Source: Massospora cicadina (taxonomy: Eukaryota > Entomophthoromycota > Entomophthoromycetes > Entomophthorales > Entomophthoraceae). From it: a DNA stretch of 64,000 bases. The DNA lies in the NCBI GenBank assembly GCA_022478985.1, contig JAKSZP010002661.1, positions 1 to 64,000 of the forward strand, written 5' to 3'. How positions within the stretch are numbered: position 1 is the first letter of the stretch; every line of letters begins with the position of its first letter. Positions 33,700-44,045 of the stretch are shown piece by piece. A model generated the notes under the pieces. The model saw nothing but the letters and a program-made list of their open reading frames with translations, searched no databases and had not been told where the DNA came from. A program made the translations under genes and the position numbers.

Positions 33700-35160
33700 A
33701 AACATACCTTCACAACAATGAATATATCTAGCAAAAAAACCCTCTTCCAAGGAATCAATGAGTATCATCTGATGGGTACACTCTAACTGGCAGGAGATGC
33801 CTTCCACTAATATCAGTAACCTTCAAATTTCAAGCTTCTATGGACTTGGCCATTGAGGGCCCTGAACAAGATAATTATCAATTTTAATCTGCAGATGTAG
33901 AAGAAACGGTCAAAGGCTTAATAAGGAGGGCTATCCGGCCCGTTGCCCATCCTAACTGATACCGAGCATCTAAGGTTGCAGCTAATATGATGGACTTATA
34001 CAACAGAGCGGGTTTACAACATACCAAAGTTGGTTTGTCTAGAACAGAGCAGTACCTCCGGAAGTACATACATCCCACTATTCATCACGTACTCCAGATT
34101 TTAGGATTACATCATTTTGAGATATATCGCCAGTTGACCCTGGCACAACAATTTCATTATCAGTTATCCTCTTTCTATGAGATGGCTTCAACTTTGGTCA
34201 AGATAGTTGGGAAGCCATACTCAATAATAGAAGGAAATCAATGCTATACATAACCATCTGGTGAGAATTGACAAATGAGTTTTGGGTTATATCGGCCAAG
34301 AAGTATCTCAATAGGTTAGTGATATCACTAATCCTATTCACCATTGAATCACTACCCTTGAAGATGATATTACTAAACAACTGGGACAATTGCGTGCCAA
34401 ACATGAAGAACGCTTTGTTGAACTCAATGGGCTACTTCAACAACTTGTCCGAATTGTGGATACTATTAGAGAAGGTGGACTCAATCCTGTTGGTCCTCCT
34501 GGACCTCTGGGACCATTTAGTTCTCCTTTGGTGACCCTGGGACCCCCTGGTGAACGTGGTCCTCCTGGCCCTGTGGGTCAACAAGGCCCACCTGGACCTG
34601 CAGGTCGTGATGGTTTGCAAGGACTCCCCCAAACCTCCTGGTCCCTCTAGCTCAACGTTTTATAATTCACAATTTTATACCTTTGAGTCTACTAGTATCA
34701 GGAGTTCAGGCATTAGAAACCCAAATCCAAGCCATAGCTCAAGGATGTTTCTTATCTCTAGAAGGCCTTCCAACTGACCCAGATTAAGCTCTAACCAACT
34801 TATTGGATGACATTGATAATGCTCACCGTTTATGTGATGCTAACCAAACTGCACAAGAAACTTAGTTTGCCTTGTTAACAGTTTCCATTGATTGGTAAAT
34901 TGCTAAATGCGGAGTATTCTAGAATAAGCAAGAAGAGAAGCTCGCTGTGATTTCTAACTTAAATCAAACGCCTGCAAATGACCATCTCACACAATGGGAC
35001 AAAATTTACAGGATGACCTCAACCTTTTAAGACAACAAGTTGACCAAATTCCTGCATAAACACATATCCCTGAGTCCAAGCCTCCAAAGCTGATCCAGTC
35101 TTGGTATCAGGCGTATATGTCTTGAGCAATGAGCCTATCACTTTTAAACCTACCTTGAAG
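33700..35160 (+). pseudogene. Element C gag, N-terminal part with coiled coil
   Basis: Frames 33987-34253 (LQILGLHHFEIYRQLTLAQQ) and 34390-34650 are open. The second begins with a heptad-like helix [20 protein letters not shown] and runs into the collagen-like tract. Between 34650 and 35160 only stop-rich text remains. No similarity to a named Gag family is claimed. The order coiled coil, Gly-X-Y tract, capsid-like region, zinc knuckle is seen directly. Confidence 0.65.
34492..34629 (+). other. Collagen-like Gly-X-Y tract in C Gag
   Basis: In one open frame: GPPGPLGPF, a seven-residue break, then an uninterrupted run of triplets [30 protein letters not shown]. Thirteen Gly-X-Y triplets in all, rich in Pro at X and Y, directly after a coiled-coil-like helix. 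In other proteins such helices nucleate collagen triple helices. A degenerate counterpart is in element G (45844-45908). Confidence 0.85.
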
Positions 35161-35807
35161 GAAAAGTTTAAGCCATGTGAAGGTAGCATCCATTTGTTTC
35201 TAATTGTCTATGAGTGAGCAATGGAAGGGGAGATGGATCAACAGAAATTTCGGCATATTACTTCTTGTCTAAGCCAATTTGTCATGAAATCATGGTTCCT
35301 CACCAAAAGGCTTGCAATACGTGGGCTCAAGTGAAAACCGCCCTTATTAAGGAATTTGGGAGTGATCAAATCCTATCTAACCAAAAACAAGCCTTTATGA
35401 GCATCCAAATCGAGCGAGGAGAGTCAATTCAATATTTCACTAAGAGATATTATCATGAGGTCCGTACTCTTGCTACTTGCAATCATATTACTGTAGTAGA
35501 TGCCATTTTGGCTGTGATGAGTGCGTTTGCTTCTCGTACTCAGTTGCTACTACATCTAAAATCACTTAAAAGAAAATTCAGATCTATTCTCGACATCAAA
35601 GAGGCGCTGATAGAGATTCCTTATGGTGTAGTACACCCAACCTCTGCTAATAACCCTCGTTCCTATATCTATGTGATGCCGCCTAGACCTAAACCTAAAC
35701 CCACGAAGGATCCTTGCAACTATTGCGGTCTAGTAGGTCATATGGAAACTCAATGTTGGAAGAAAAAAGAGGAAGAATCAAAAAAGAGGATTCAGCATAA
35801 GGCATGA
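35161..35807 (+). pseudogene. Element C gag, capsid-like region and zinc knuckle
   Basis: Starts FKPTLKEKFKPCEGSIHLFL, then (frame 35214-35807) a helical region TWAQVKTALIKEFGSDQILS, NQKQAFMSIQIERGESIQYF typical of the retrotransposon Gag capsid fold, and a CCHC knuckle CNYCGLVGHMETQC (35715-35757; C-x2-C-x4-H-x4-C). A basic tail follows. One stop/shift occurs near 35212. It would package the element RNA. Element H has a clear homologue at 63180-63720. Confidence 0.86.
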
Positions 35808-36004
35808 GGCTCCCTGTGCTGACCTACCTCCTGTGCCTCATTCGCAATCTTTTAATACTCCTAAAGACTGTTATGTGATATCCGCTCCTGGTGAACATGT
35901 TATTCCTGATGAATTAGCCAACAAAGATACTTCTTCTTATGCTTCTGTAATCTTCTAATTCAATTCAACCGTTTAGTCACTCAGTTACTTCAATCTCACA
36001 CTTT

Positions 36005-36345
36005 GGCACTGATTTGACTCGGGTGGAAGTCATAGTGCACAAATAGAAAGTATTAGCTATCATTAATATGGTATCACCCATAAATGTGATCTTGTCCAGG
36101 CTTATGAAAAATCAAGGTGGCGCCAGACTTAAACCATTCTCAAGACAATGAAACTGCTGGTCCCTCATACATTAAATCCAAAGGAGCTTATTCTTCCCTT
36201 CCAATGCGCTTTGGAAAGTTGGTTGTTTCAGCTCCTGCAGTAGCGTTAGACAATAACTGCTATGTATTGCTTTTGGGAACCAAATTTCTCATTGATTTTG
36301 ATGTGATAATTAGTCTTAGACAATTATCTTTCCTTAATTCGATAC
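36005..36345 (+). pseudogene. Element C aspartic protease
   Basis: FDSGGSHSAQIESI (DSG active site near 36013) begins the domain. The frame 36117-36512 ends it with SAPAVALDNNCYVLLLGTKF, the strand with the LLG motif. DSG in place of DTG is a known active variant in some retropepsins. A frame change separates the halves. Confidence 0.68.
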
Positions 36346-36479
36346 CAAGTTCCATTCTTTTACAAAATGTCCCCAATAGCAAAGGCAAACTCAAACGACG
36401 CGTTTGCTTATTGGAATATCCTACTTCTATCTTTTGTCTTGAGTATCAAATTTTGGGACCTAGGACTATTCTTCCGCCT

Positions 36480-36790
36480 CCTTCAGCTTGCGCCTCTGAA
36501 GGAATGCCTTAATACTCTAACAATCTGATTACTATTCCTCCAAAAGCTCAAGTTATAATTGATACTGGAGTACAAGTATTTGCGCCAGCTGATCATGTAT
36601 TAGAGATTTCCAGTAACAGAAATCCCTCTCATTTGGAGGCCTTAACCTGCCCTAATATCCTTGATCCCGCTTAGGATGAGACTGTTTTAGTCTTACTAGC
36701 TAATCTCACTTCTCAACCTATGCGATTGAATTGAAATAACCTTATTGCTTATGTGCAGCCTACTCCTGTGAATGAAATTTTATCCATCTC
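36480..36790 (+). pseudogene. Element C dUTPase domain
   Basis: Reads ASEGMP, stop, YSNNLITIPPKAQVIIDTGV then FAP; further on CPNILDPA, stop, DETVLVLLANLTSQPM; and NNLIAYVQP. These follow trimeric dUTPase motifs in order: motif I (A-G-DL), the strand P...IDTGI.V..P, motif III (GVIDPGYRGE), then F.V..GDRIAQL. In motif I the catalytic-loop DL is lost (P-stop) and in motif III G-Y is replaced by a stop. In retroelements this enzyme limits uracil incorporation during cDNA synthesis. Confidence 0.8.
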
Positions 36791-36899
36791 AGGATGTGGG
36801 GATTTATGTGATTTTGGGTTGGAAAAACCACCTATCATTGCTAAAGTTGATGTCGTATTTGGTTATTCACTCACTCCGAACAACAGCATGACGCCAAGG

Positions 36900-37720
36900 C
36901 TCTGATTGAAGAGTATGCAGATAAGCTTCACCAAGGGTCCTAGAGATCTTGGGCTAATTAAAGATGTGCAGCATCAGGTGAAAATGAGGAATACTCCCCC
37001 TATTCGAGCCCAGCCTTATCACAAATCTGAAGTTAAGGAGGCGCAGGTCTCTGTGGAATTGAAACAACCCATCAATGTGGGGCTACTAACACCTTCTCAG
37101 AGTCCATGGGCTTCCCCTCTACTACTCATCCAGAAAAAAGATGGAGGCCATCAAGTGGTGTGGACTATCATCAGCTTAATGCTGTTACCCAAAAGGATTC
37201 TTATCCTCTACCTCACATTGATGATTCATTGAGACTATTGTCTGGGTCACAATTCTTCTTGGTCATGGACCTTGCTAGTGGCTACTTGCAAATTTACCTG
37301 GCTCCAGAAGACTATCAAAAATACGTCTTAATCTCTAGTGAGGGGTTATTTGAGCCTACTTGTATTCCGCAGGGTCTTTGTAATGCCCCTGCTACTTTTC
37401 AAAGAGCCATGGATGGCTTATTTGGGGATTTAAACCTTTCCTGTGTTTTGTTTTATTTAGAAAGTATTACTGTTTTCTCTCACACTTTTAACGAGCATTT
37501 GGCTCATCTAGAGGAAGTATTTGGTCAAATGCGCCATACTTCACTCAAGCTAAAACCATCTAAGTGTGCTTTTTTCAAATCTGAGATGAAATTCTTAGGC
37601 CATGAAGTTAATTGCGATGGGATTTTACCCTTATCTAGTAATATACAAGCTATATCAGACATGCCTGTTCCTAAAAGCTTACATGATATTCAAGTGTTTT
37701 TAGGGATTTTTGGTTAATAC
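36900..37720 (+). pseudogene. Element C reverse transcriptase
   Basis: Frame 36906-37232 gives the lead (PIRAQPYHKSEVKE, PSQSPWASPLLLIQKKDGG). Frame 37106-37717 continues with VDYHQLNAVTQKDSYPLPHI, FFLVMDLASGYLQI, and IPQGLCNAPATFQRAMDGLF. A one-base shift near 37155 joins them. The active site reads YLESITVFS (near 37450) where YLDDITVFS is expected, so both catalytic Asp are replaced. Confidence 0.9.
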
Positions 37721-38400
37721 TGACAATTCATCACCCTTTTTTCTGAGATTTCGGAGCCTTTAGTTTATTTATTGCACAAAGAAGTTTCTTTCTTATGGGA
37801 AGAATTGCAGCTGCAAGCTTTCGATCTTTTGCACCAAGCTTTAGTTAGTGCCCCAATTTTAGCCCATCCTGATTTTTCAAAACCTTTTATCTTATTTACA
37901 GATACCAGTGATGTTGCTATTGGGGCCATTCTGGCTCATCATGATTCCAACCTGGTTTATTATTCCATCGCATATTATAGTAAAACCTTTTCCAAGGCAG
38001 AATGCAATAATAGTGTTACCAATAGGAGATGCCTTGCAGTCCTATCCGCCATCAAGCATTTTCGCCCTTAACTCTATGGCAAACATTTCACTATCATCGT
38101 GGATCATGCTTCCTTGAAATGGTTACAACAAATGAAGGACCCTGATGGGCGCTTATCTAGATGGGCGTTAAAGCTCCATAATTATGATTTTACAATTTAA
38201 CATCGCACTGGAGCTATACATTAAAATGCTGGTGGACTTTTTGATTACCTATACTAACATTATTTACTGCTGAGGAGGATCGTATCTATGATCTGATTGG
38301 CAGATTTGAACTATGGTATCATGAATCTAAGGACATTATAGCGAAGCTATAGTCCTTAACTGAGGATACTCAAGTTAAAGAAGGTTCCTTATATAAAAAG
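37721..38400 (+). pseudogene. Element C RNase H
   Basis: Frame 37772-38071 carries KPFILFTDTSDVAIGAILAH (catalytic Asp), SIAYYSKTFSKAECN and LAVLSAIKHFRP. After a stop the text continues with YGKHFTIIVDHASLKWLQQM and DPDGRLSRWALKLHNYDFTI, the connection to integrase. It is one of the better kept domains. Confidence 0.87.
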
Positions 38401-39502
38401 TCGAGATCTAAATGTTTGTCTTTTATTCAGTCATCTGCAAGAACTGATACTATTATAGAGGCTCATCAAATAGTAGGGCATAGAGCTGTTGCTAAGACTT
38501 TACAGTGGTTGATAAATCATTATTACTGGGATAACATGCTGGAAATTGTGCACAATGTGTTGGATACTTGTCTCACTTGCCAACAACAGCGTAGTGGAAA
38601 TCTAATTTACCAACACAAAATTGTGGGACCTTCAGAACCTTTTCTGCTGTAAGTATTGATGTGGTGGGCCCTCTCCCTACTACCATTTATGGACATCGTT
38701 ATATTATATTAGCTATCAACCATTTTACCAGATGGATTGAAGCTGTCTCTGTTTCCATGGTCACCGCTAAGGTTACTGCATCCTTCCTTTTTTAAGCAGG
38801 TTTTCACCTGGCATGGTAGCCCAAAAGTTCTATTATCTGATAATGGGACCAACTTTGTTTCTCAGGTGGTATCTGAGCTTACTAAATTAATGGGTACTTA
38901 TCAGTCTTTTATGACCCCTTACAATCCTTCTACTAATGGTGCAGTCAAATGAGCATATGGTACCCTTGTAGCCATTCTTTGAAAGATGGCCTCTAACGAT
39001 CCTAGTAGATGGAAGCTCTACTTTCCTAGTGCAATGTTAGCCTATAGGGTTATCTACCATCATATAATTGTAATGTCTACCTTCAGGGTTCTTTATGGTT
39101 GGGATCTTATTCTACCCTCAAGTATACAACCTATACTTGATGCTACAACCCTGCAAACTACTGATTTAGCTATGAAGAGATTAGCTGATGAAATCACATG
39201 AGTACAAGCCTTAGACTCGAGTTCTCTTGCTGCTACAGCCTTAAAAGTGGGAACTAGAACTAATGCTAGTCAACCTACGTTACCTGAATATCAAGTTAGG
39301 GATCTTGTAATATTCTATCATCATATACCTGGAGGACAGATTCACAAACTTGATACCTTATGGGCTGGTCCTCACCATATTATTTATCATCAGGTATTGA
39401 ATACTCCATTGCAGCAATTGATACTGGTACTGTTATCAATAGAGTTCATAGTAGGTCTCTTTGTAAGTATTTGCCCCCTAGGCAAGATCTTGATGGGGGC
39501 AT
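38401..39502 (+). pseudogene. Element C integrase
   Basis: Zinc-binding: EAHQIVGHRAVAKTLQWLIN and CLTCQQQ. Core: VLMWWALSLLP in place of the VDVVGPLP frame, then SDNGTNFVSQVVSELTKLMG with Asp near 38840; the region of the catalytic Glu reads PYNPSTNGAVK, stop (Glu lost). The C-terminal part (39247-39500) has YQVRDLVIFYHHIP, TLWAGPHHIIYH and VHSRSLCKYLPPRQD. It ends without a chromodomain, just before the GATGGGGGCATT purine tract. Confidence 0.86.
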
Positions 39503-40054
39503 TGTTGAGGATTCAACTGCAATGACCAAAAAAATTAAAGTTAAGATTCGGTGTCTCAGTTTAATGAGATTGTAAAAACCCTATGGAGGTATCCAATTCT
39601 CAGATATAATGATGATCAACCCTTTGAAGCTATTGGCCTCCTCTGAAGGATAAGGCTAAGCAATTCAAAGGGAAAAACATCCCACAAAAAGGTCAATCTC
39701 AGCTAATAAGAAGCTTATTAGATATGACCATCACAAGTATAGTAATAATAATCATCAATATCGGACATCTATTATAAAAGATCTTACCTCAATTGAAGCA
39801 CGGAAATTTTCACAAAGAACTACCAAATCTACCCTATAGGTATCCCTCATTTCTAACTAATAAAGTACCACTATTTTTGTCTCAAGTAGCTCAATTTTGG
39901 TCTATTTATAAGAGAATATTTTTTTGATCGAAATCTGTTATTTCAACAGAACTAGTAACTTCGTTGCACTTGTTTCTATCTTTGCTAGAGCCACGGAACT
40001 AATGATTTTGTAGCCTTCATAGCACCTGAATTTCGTAAGTTTATCAAAATTCCA
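39503..40054 (+). repeat. Element C 3' LTR
   Basis: 552 bp, begins TGTTGAGGATTC, ends ATTCCA. Preceded by the purine tract GATGGGGGCAT. Differs from the 5' copy at scattered sites and by small gaps. Confidence 0.87.
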
Positions 40055-40059
40055 ATAAT

Positions 40060-40780
40060 AAGGTCACAAATCTATCCTTTTCAGAAGCATAAATTTTTTA
40101 CAGTATAGGTAGCCTGGATAATCTGTCAGCGTTTTAATAGACTAATTCAGCGCGTTAATAATTTTAAAATTCATAACTTTGGAGTTTATATGTCCAGCGG
40201 GTTAACCATCCAATTGTAATCTTTCATCTGTTGTAGCCACTGTAGAAAAGCCTGGTACATAGCTACGGTAGAGTGGTTCTCATACAGGAAAGAATGAAAA
40301 TGTTTGATCACTAGCTGGATAGCTAAACACTTGCATTCAATTACACTGTAGTTCTTTCCACCCGAGTTAAAGTCTTACTGAAGTATGCTATAGGGTGATC
40401 AACTGATTTACATCAAGTTGAGCCAAGATGGCCCCCCACAGCCACGTCACTATCATCATTAAAAAGAATAAAAGGTTTGTCAAATTCAGGGTGGACCAAT
40501 ATAGGAGCAGGAGCAATAGCATTCCTTAGAATATCAAAGGCCTGTTGTTTGGTTTCTTCCCATCATAACAAAGCTTCTATATGAAGCAGATAGGTTAGCA
40601 GTCTATAAATTTTGGCAAACTTAGATCAAATTGTCATTAATAACTGACCATAATAAGGAAGACCTGAATATCACGTAAACTTCTCAGTCAAGTCATCTTC
40701 TTATTAGTAATCTTTTTGTTAGGTAGTGGCGAGATTCTCTCTCAGGTAACCTTATGCCGGAGGAATTCCATTTCAGTTTT
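40060..40780 (-). pseudogene. Element G RNase H
   Basis: Minus-strand pieces: AFDILRNAIAPAPILVHPEF, DKPFILFNDDSDVAVGGHLG (catalytic Asp region), HPIAYFSKTLTRVE and VIKHFHSFLYE. They parallel the RNase H of element C domain by domain. The left edge is the C insertion. Confidence 0.78.
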
Positions 40781-41410
40781 GAAAAAAATGGCATTTGGCG
40801 GACTAAAACTTCAATGAAAAAGAGAAAAGATGTTCAAACATTTCCTTCAGATGTCTAGATGTTGATCAAATGTGCGGGTGAATACATTCATATCATTTAA
40901 ATAAATCAACACACATGACATATTATAATCATCTAGTAGGCAGTCCTTCGCCCTTTGAAACGTGGCTGGGGCGTTTTTGTAGATCTTGAGGCATGTGGGT
41001 GGACACTAAAATCCATTCACTCGCTATAAAGTCGCATTTCTTCAAATCAATTGGTGCAAACTCAATCTGCCAATGCCCATCGGTGAGATTCATTGCTGAG
41101 AAAAACATAATCCAGCTAAAAGACGTAATGAATTATCAATTTTGGGTAGTAGATGACTGTCCTTTTGTGTGATGGCATTTAGCTGGTGGTAATCCATTAC
41201 CACCTGAACCCTTCCAGCCTTTTTTCTCACACATACAATGGTGAGGCCCAGGGACTTTGCGGCGGTTTTAGCAATCTTGCGTCCAGTAGTTTCTTTATTT
41301 CTTTTCACAACCAGGGGTTCCTTGACCTTATTAATTCTGGTAAGGTTTAGCATGGATTGGAGGGGTGTCACCTGTACTTACCCTGTGCTGCACCCCCTTC
41401 ATCATTCTAA
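40781..41410 (-). pseudogene. Element G reverse transcriptase
   Basis: Minus-strand frame 41090-41371 includes VVMDYHQLNAITQKDSHLLP and KIDNSLRLLAG, matching VDYHQLNAVTQKDSYPLP of C. Downstream come FFSAMNLTDGHWQIEFAP (Asp changed to Asn) and, in another frame, YLNDMNVFT (near 40905) at the YxDD site. Many stops. Confidence 0.82.
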
Positions 41411-41695
41411 AATCGTCTGAGCCTATAGAAAAAAATCAATATACTCTCTAATCAAAGCATTTTCTTGTTGCTGTTGCCCTAAGGAAATGGTTTCACCTAT
41501 CTCTACTTTGACATAAGTTATTGTATTATTTCATCAGTTTTTTGTCATGCAAAGTTCCACACCCATGGACAGAATCCACTACTTTGAGGGTAGAGCTCTA
41601 TCATTTGAACAGTTCATCTATGAGTTATTTGCATAGGTTGGTCGGTGAATTTTGACATTGAAATAGTTAATGGCCCCCAGATAAGCTGGATCCAG
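41411..41695 (-). pseudogene. Element G dUTPase, second half
   Basis: Minus-strand ELDPAYLGAINYFNVKIHRP then TYANNS (41620-41700) corresponds to dUTPase motif III (VIDPGYRGEI) and the following strand. The first half lies beyond element I at 43860-44045. The pre-RT linker follows (41411-41600). Confidence 0.7.
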
Positions 41696-41700
41696 CTCCC
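41696..41700. repeat. Target-site duplication of element I (left)
   Basis: CTCCC precedes the 5' LTR. CACCC (43860-43864) follows the 3' LTR; four of five bases agree. Confidence 0.6.
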
Positions 41701-42476
41701 TGTGACGGTCAAGGCTATGCCTGACCACCACATAGCCTTAGTTTCCCCTAAGGGGGATAATAAGGTTAAACAGGTGGGTTGCAAGGGTTTTGACCCTCAA
41801 AAATAGATCAATAAATTTATGTTAAATTTAAAGCGCATAAATGACATTATGCCATAATTATTAAAATTGACCTAAAAACAAAATTTTCAAGAACAAATCA
41901 AAGTTCAATTTATTTTATTTAAATAAAGTTACTTTTAAAAAAGTTTTTAAGATAGCCCCAAATGCAACAGAGGTCTAGAACGGGTTCAACTTAAACTTTT
42001 GAGGTTAAAAAATCACAAAAAGGCCCCCAAGTCCCAAGCTGTCCGTGGATGCCATGGGATCTTATGAAGTGAAATTCCCTAGTTCCCAATCATTATAATA
42101 TTTAAACTAGCAAGTGAAGTTACCTAGAGCAACTTCATCTTATAGAATACCCAGTAAAACTTATTTAAAAAAATAATCTCTAAGTTTTTGAAATTCATCT
42201 TCTTTAAAAAATTGGAAATCTGGCACCATGGACATCAGCAAGGGCACCCAAGAGCTAGAACAGTGTAGCACTTATATGCTGCAGCTCCTTAGGGACGAAA
42301 CCCAGCTGATAATAATCATTGTAGGAATCTCTTTGATAGGGAATTACCTCCTAAAATACCTGAGTAGCCAACAGACTTGCAGTTTCATTTTTGGAGCTCT
42401 ACCCTGTTTGAGGCTATAGCTTTAGCTCTGTTAGTAAACCTTCCAGAGCTACCATTAGAAGGCAATGCCCATTACA
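41701..42476 (+). repeat. Element I 5' LTR
   Basis: Starts TGTGACGG, ends CATTACA. It has a TATA-like TATAATATTTAAA (42094-42106) about 25 bp before AACTTCATCT (42131-42140), the presumed R start complementary to the primer site. The hairpin array of element A is absent. Confidence 0.85.
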
Positions 42477-43086
42477 TTAGACGAAGTTCAATTACATTTT
42501 TCCTTTTTCCATGGATGATGATTCAGATTCATGATGGAAAATAGGCCTCCATCTGTGCCTGTTAGCTTTTCCTTACAGCTATCCTCCTGCACCTGTTATG
42601 GGTTTGGCTGTCAACACCTCCACTGAAGGAAATGGTTTTCCACAAATCCACTATAAGGAACGCTGCCAAGCTAGTCAGGTTTATCCTGTCCAGGCTCATC
42701 CAACACTAAATGAAATGACTTTCCCGCTCCCAAAACTACCCAACGCAAACACCCCTGGGCAAGAGTTTTAACTCCAGTACAACGCGCTTCACCCACCATT
42801 CCTGTATCCCACATCTTACCTGTCCCACAATTCTTAACTAGATAGAAGCCCACGTTGCCTAGCTTATTATATGTCCAGAAGATTCAGACCATATGCCAGG
42901 AAGTTAGCCATCTTCTTTAGCAGGAAAAGAAGTACGTAACTGTTTAAATGGTTCCATAGGCGCCTGCATCTAATTCAGCAAGGGCTCTGAGTTGGCTGCT
43001 CATGACTTCAACAGAAATTCAACAGTGTCCAAGCAGAAGACCTCTACTGCCACCTTCACTGCGATAATAGGGTTTTAAAGGGGTGA
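42477..43086 (+). other. Element I internal region
   Basis: Begins TT then AGACGAAGTT (42479-42488), the self-primer site. Ends with the purine tract AAAGGGGTGA (43077-43086). Between them are about 590 bp of Pro/Ser/Thr-coding-like text without a frame over 60 codons on the plus strand and no gag or pol motif. Confidence 0.75.
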
Positions 43087-43859
43087 TGTGCCAGTCAAGG
43101 CCATGTCTGACCACCGCATTGCTTAGTTTCCCTAAAGGGGATACTAAGGCTAAACAGGCGGATTGCAAGGGTCTTGACCCTTGAAAATCGATCAACATAT
43201 ATAAATCTGAATTTATAGCACATAAATGACATTACACCATAATTGGTAATATTGACCCTCAAAACAAAAGTTTCACGAATGGATCAAAAGTCAATTTATT
43301 TTATTTCAAAACTAATTTTAAAAAGTTTTGAGATGGCCCCAAATCCCATTGGATGGTCTAAAAAGGGTCTTAACTTAAGTTTTGAGGTTTAAATTTCACT
43401 AATAGCCCCATAATTCTAAGCTGTCTGTGGACTCTGTGGGAACTTATTTAGCGTAATTCCCCAGTTTCCTATCCTTATACTATCTAAACTAGAAAGCGAA
43501 GGTGCTTAGATTAACTTTGTCTTCCTGAGTACCTAATAAAACTTACAAAAATCCGATGTAATTTTTAATACTTTGTTATTTATCTCCTTTAAAAACTGGA
43601 AATCTGGCACTATGGACATCATTAAGGGCACCCAGGAGCTAGAACAGTGTAGCACTTATATGCTGCCGCTCCTTATGGGACAAAACCAGCTGATAATATT
43701 CAGTGTAGGAATCATTTTGATAGAGAAGTACCTTCTAAAATACCTGAGTAGAAAATTACTTATGATTTCATTTTTTAGCTCTATCCTGTTTAGGGGCTAT
43801 AGCTTTAGCTCTGTTAGACAACCTTCCAGAGCAACCATTAGAAGGCAATGTCTGTTACA
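43087..43859 (+). repeat. Element I 3' LTR
   Basis: Starts TGTGCCAG, ends CTGTTACA. R motif AACTTTGTCT at 43513-43522 after a TATA-like TATACTATCTAAA. Confidence 0.85.
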
Positions 43860-44045
43860 CACCCCAAATGGTGAGGGGCTCCCATATGACTGGATTATGA
43901 TTGCGTTGAATCTTTTACAAATGTCCGGTGGAATGGTATTTTGGAGCCCAGTATCAACTAGAATTTGAGATTTTTGAGGTATGGTTACTTGGTTAAATGT
44001 ATATACAGGCATCCCTTCCTGGTCTTTGGCATTAGAAAGTGGTAA
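43860..44045 (-). pseudogene. Element G dUTPase, first half
   Basis: Minus-strand text EGMPVYTFNQVTIPQKSQIL then VDTGLQ and SYGSPSPFG. The start matches motif I of dUTPases (GMDLY-type) and ASEGMP-YSNN of element C; VDTGL is the conserved strand after it. Cut by element I just after PFG. Confidence 0.75.

Larger units (their letters stand above)
33097..40054 (+). mobile_element. Element C: dUTPase gypsy retrotransposon with collagen-like Gag
   Basis: About 6.96 kb with both LTRs, a tRNA-type primer site, gag with coiled coil and collagen-like tract, a CCHC knuckle, protease (DSG), dUTPase, RT, RNase H and integrase without chromodomain. Coding parts are broken by scattered stops and a few frameshifts but are the most readable of the dUTPase-type elements here. 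It lies between the RNase H and integrase of element G, in the opposite orientation. Confidence 0.9.
41701..43859 (+). mobile_element. Element I: short non-autonomous LTR element related to A
   Basis: 2159 bp in all: LTRs of 776 and 773 bp around an internal part of only 610 bp. LTR ends (TGTGACGGTCAAGGC ... TTACA) and the self-primer site AGACGAAGTT match element A, but the internal part has no pol and no long open frame. It therefore looks like a mini-LTR element mobilised by an A-like partner. It splits the dUTPase of element G. Confidence 0.85.
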
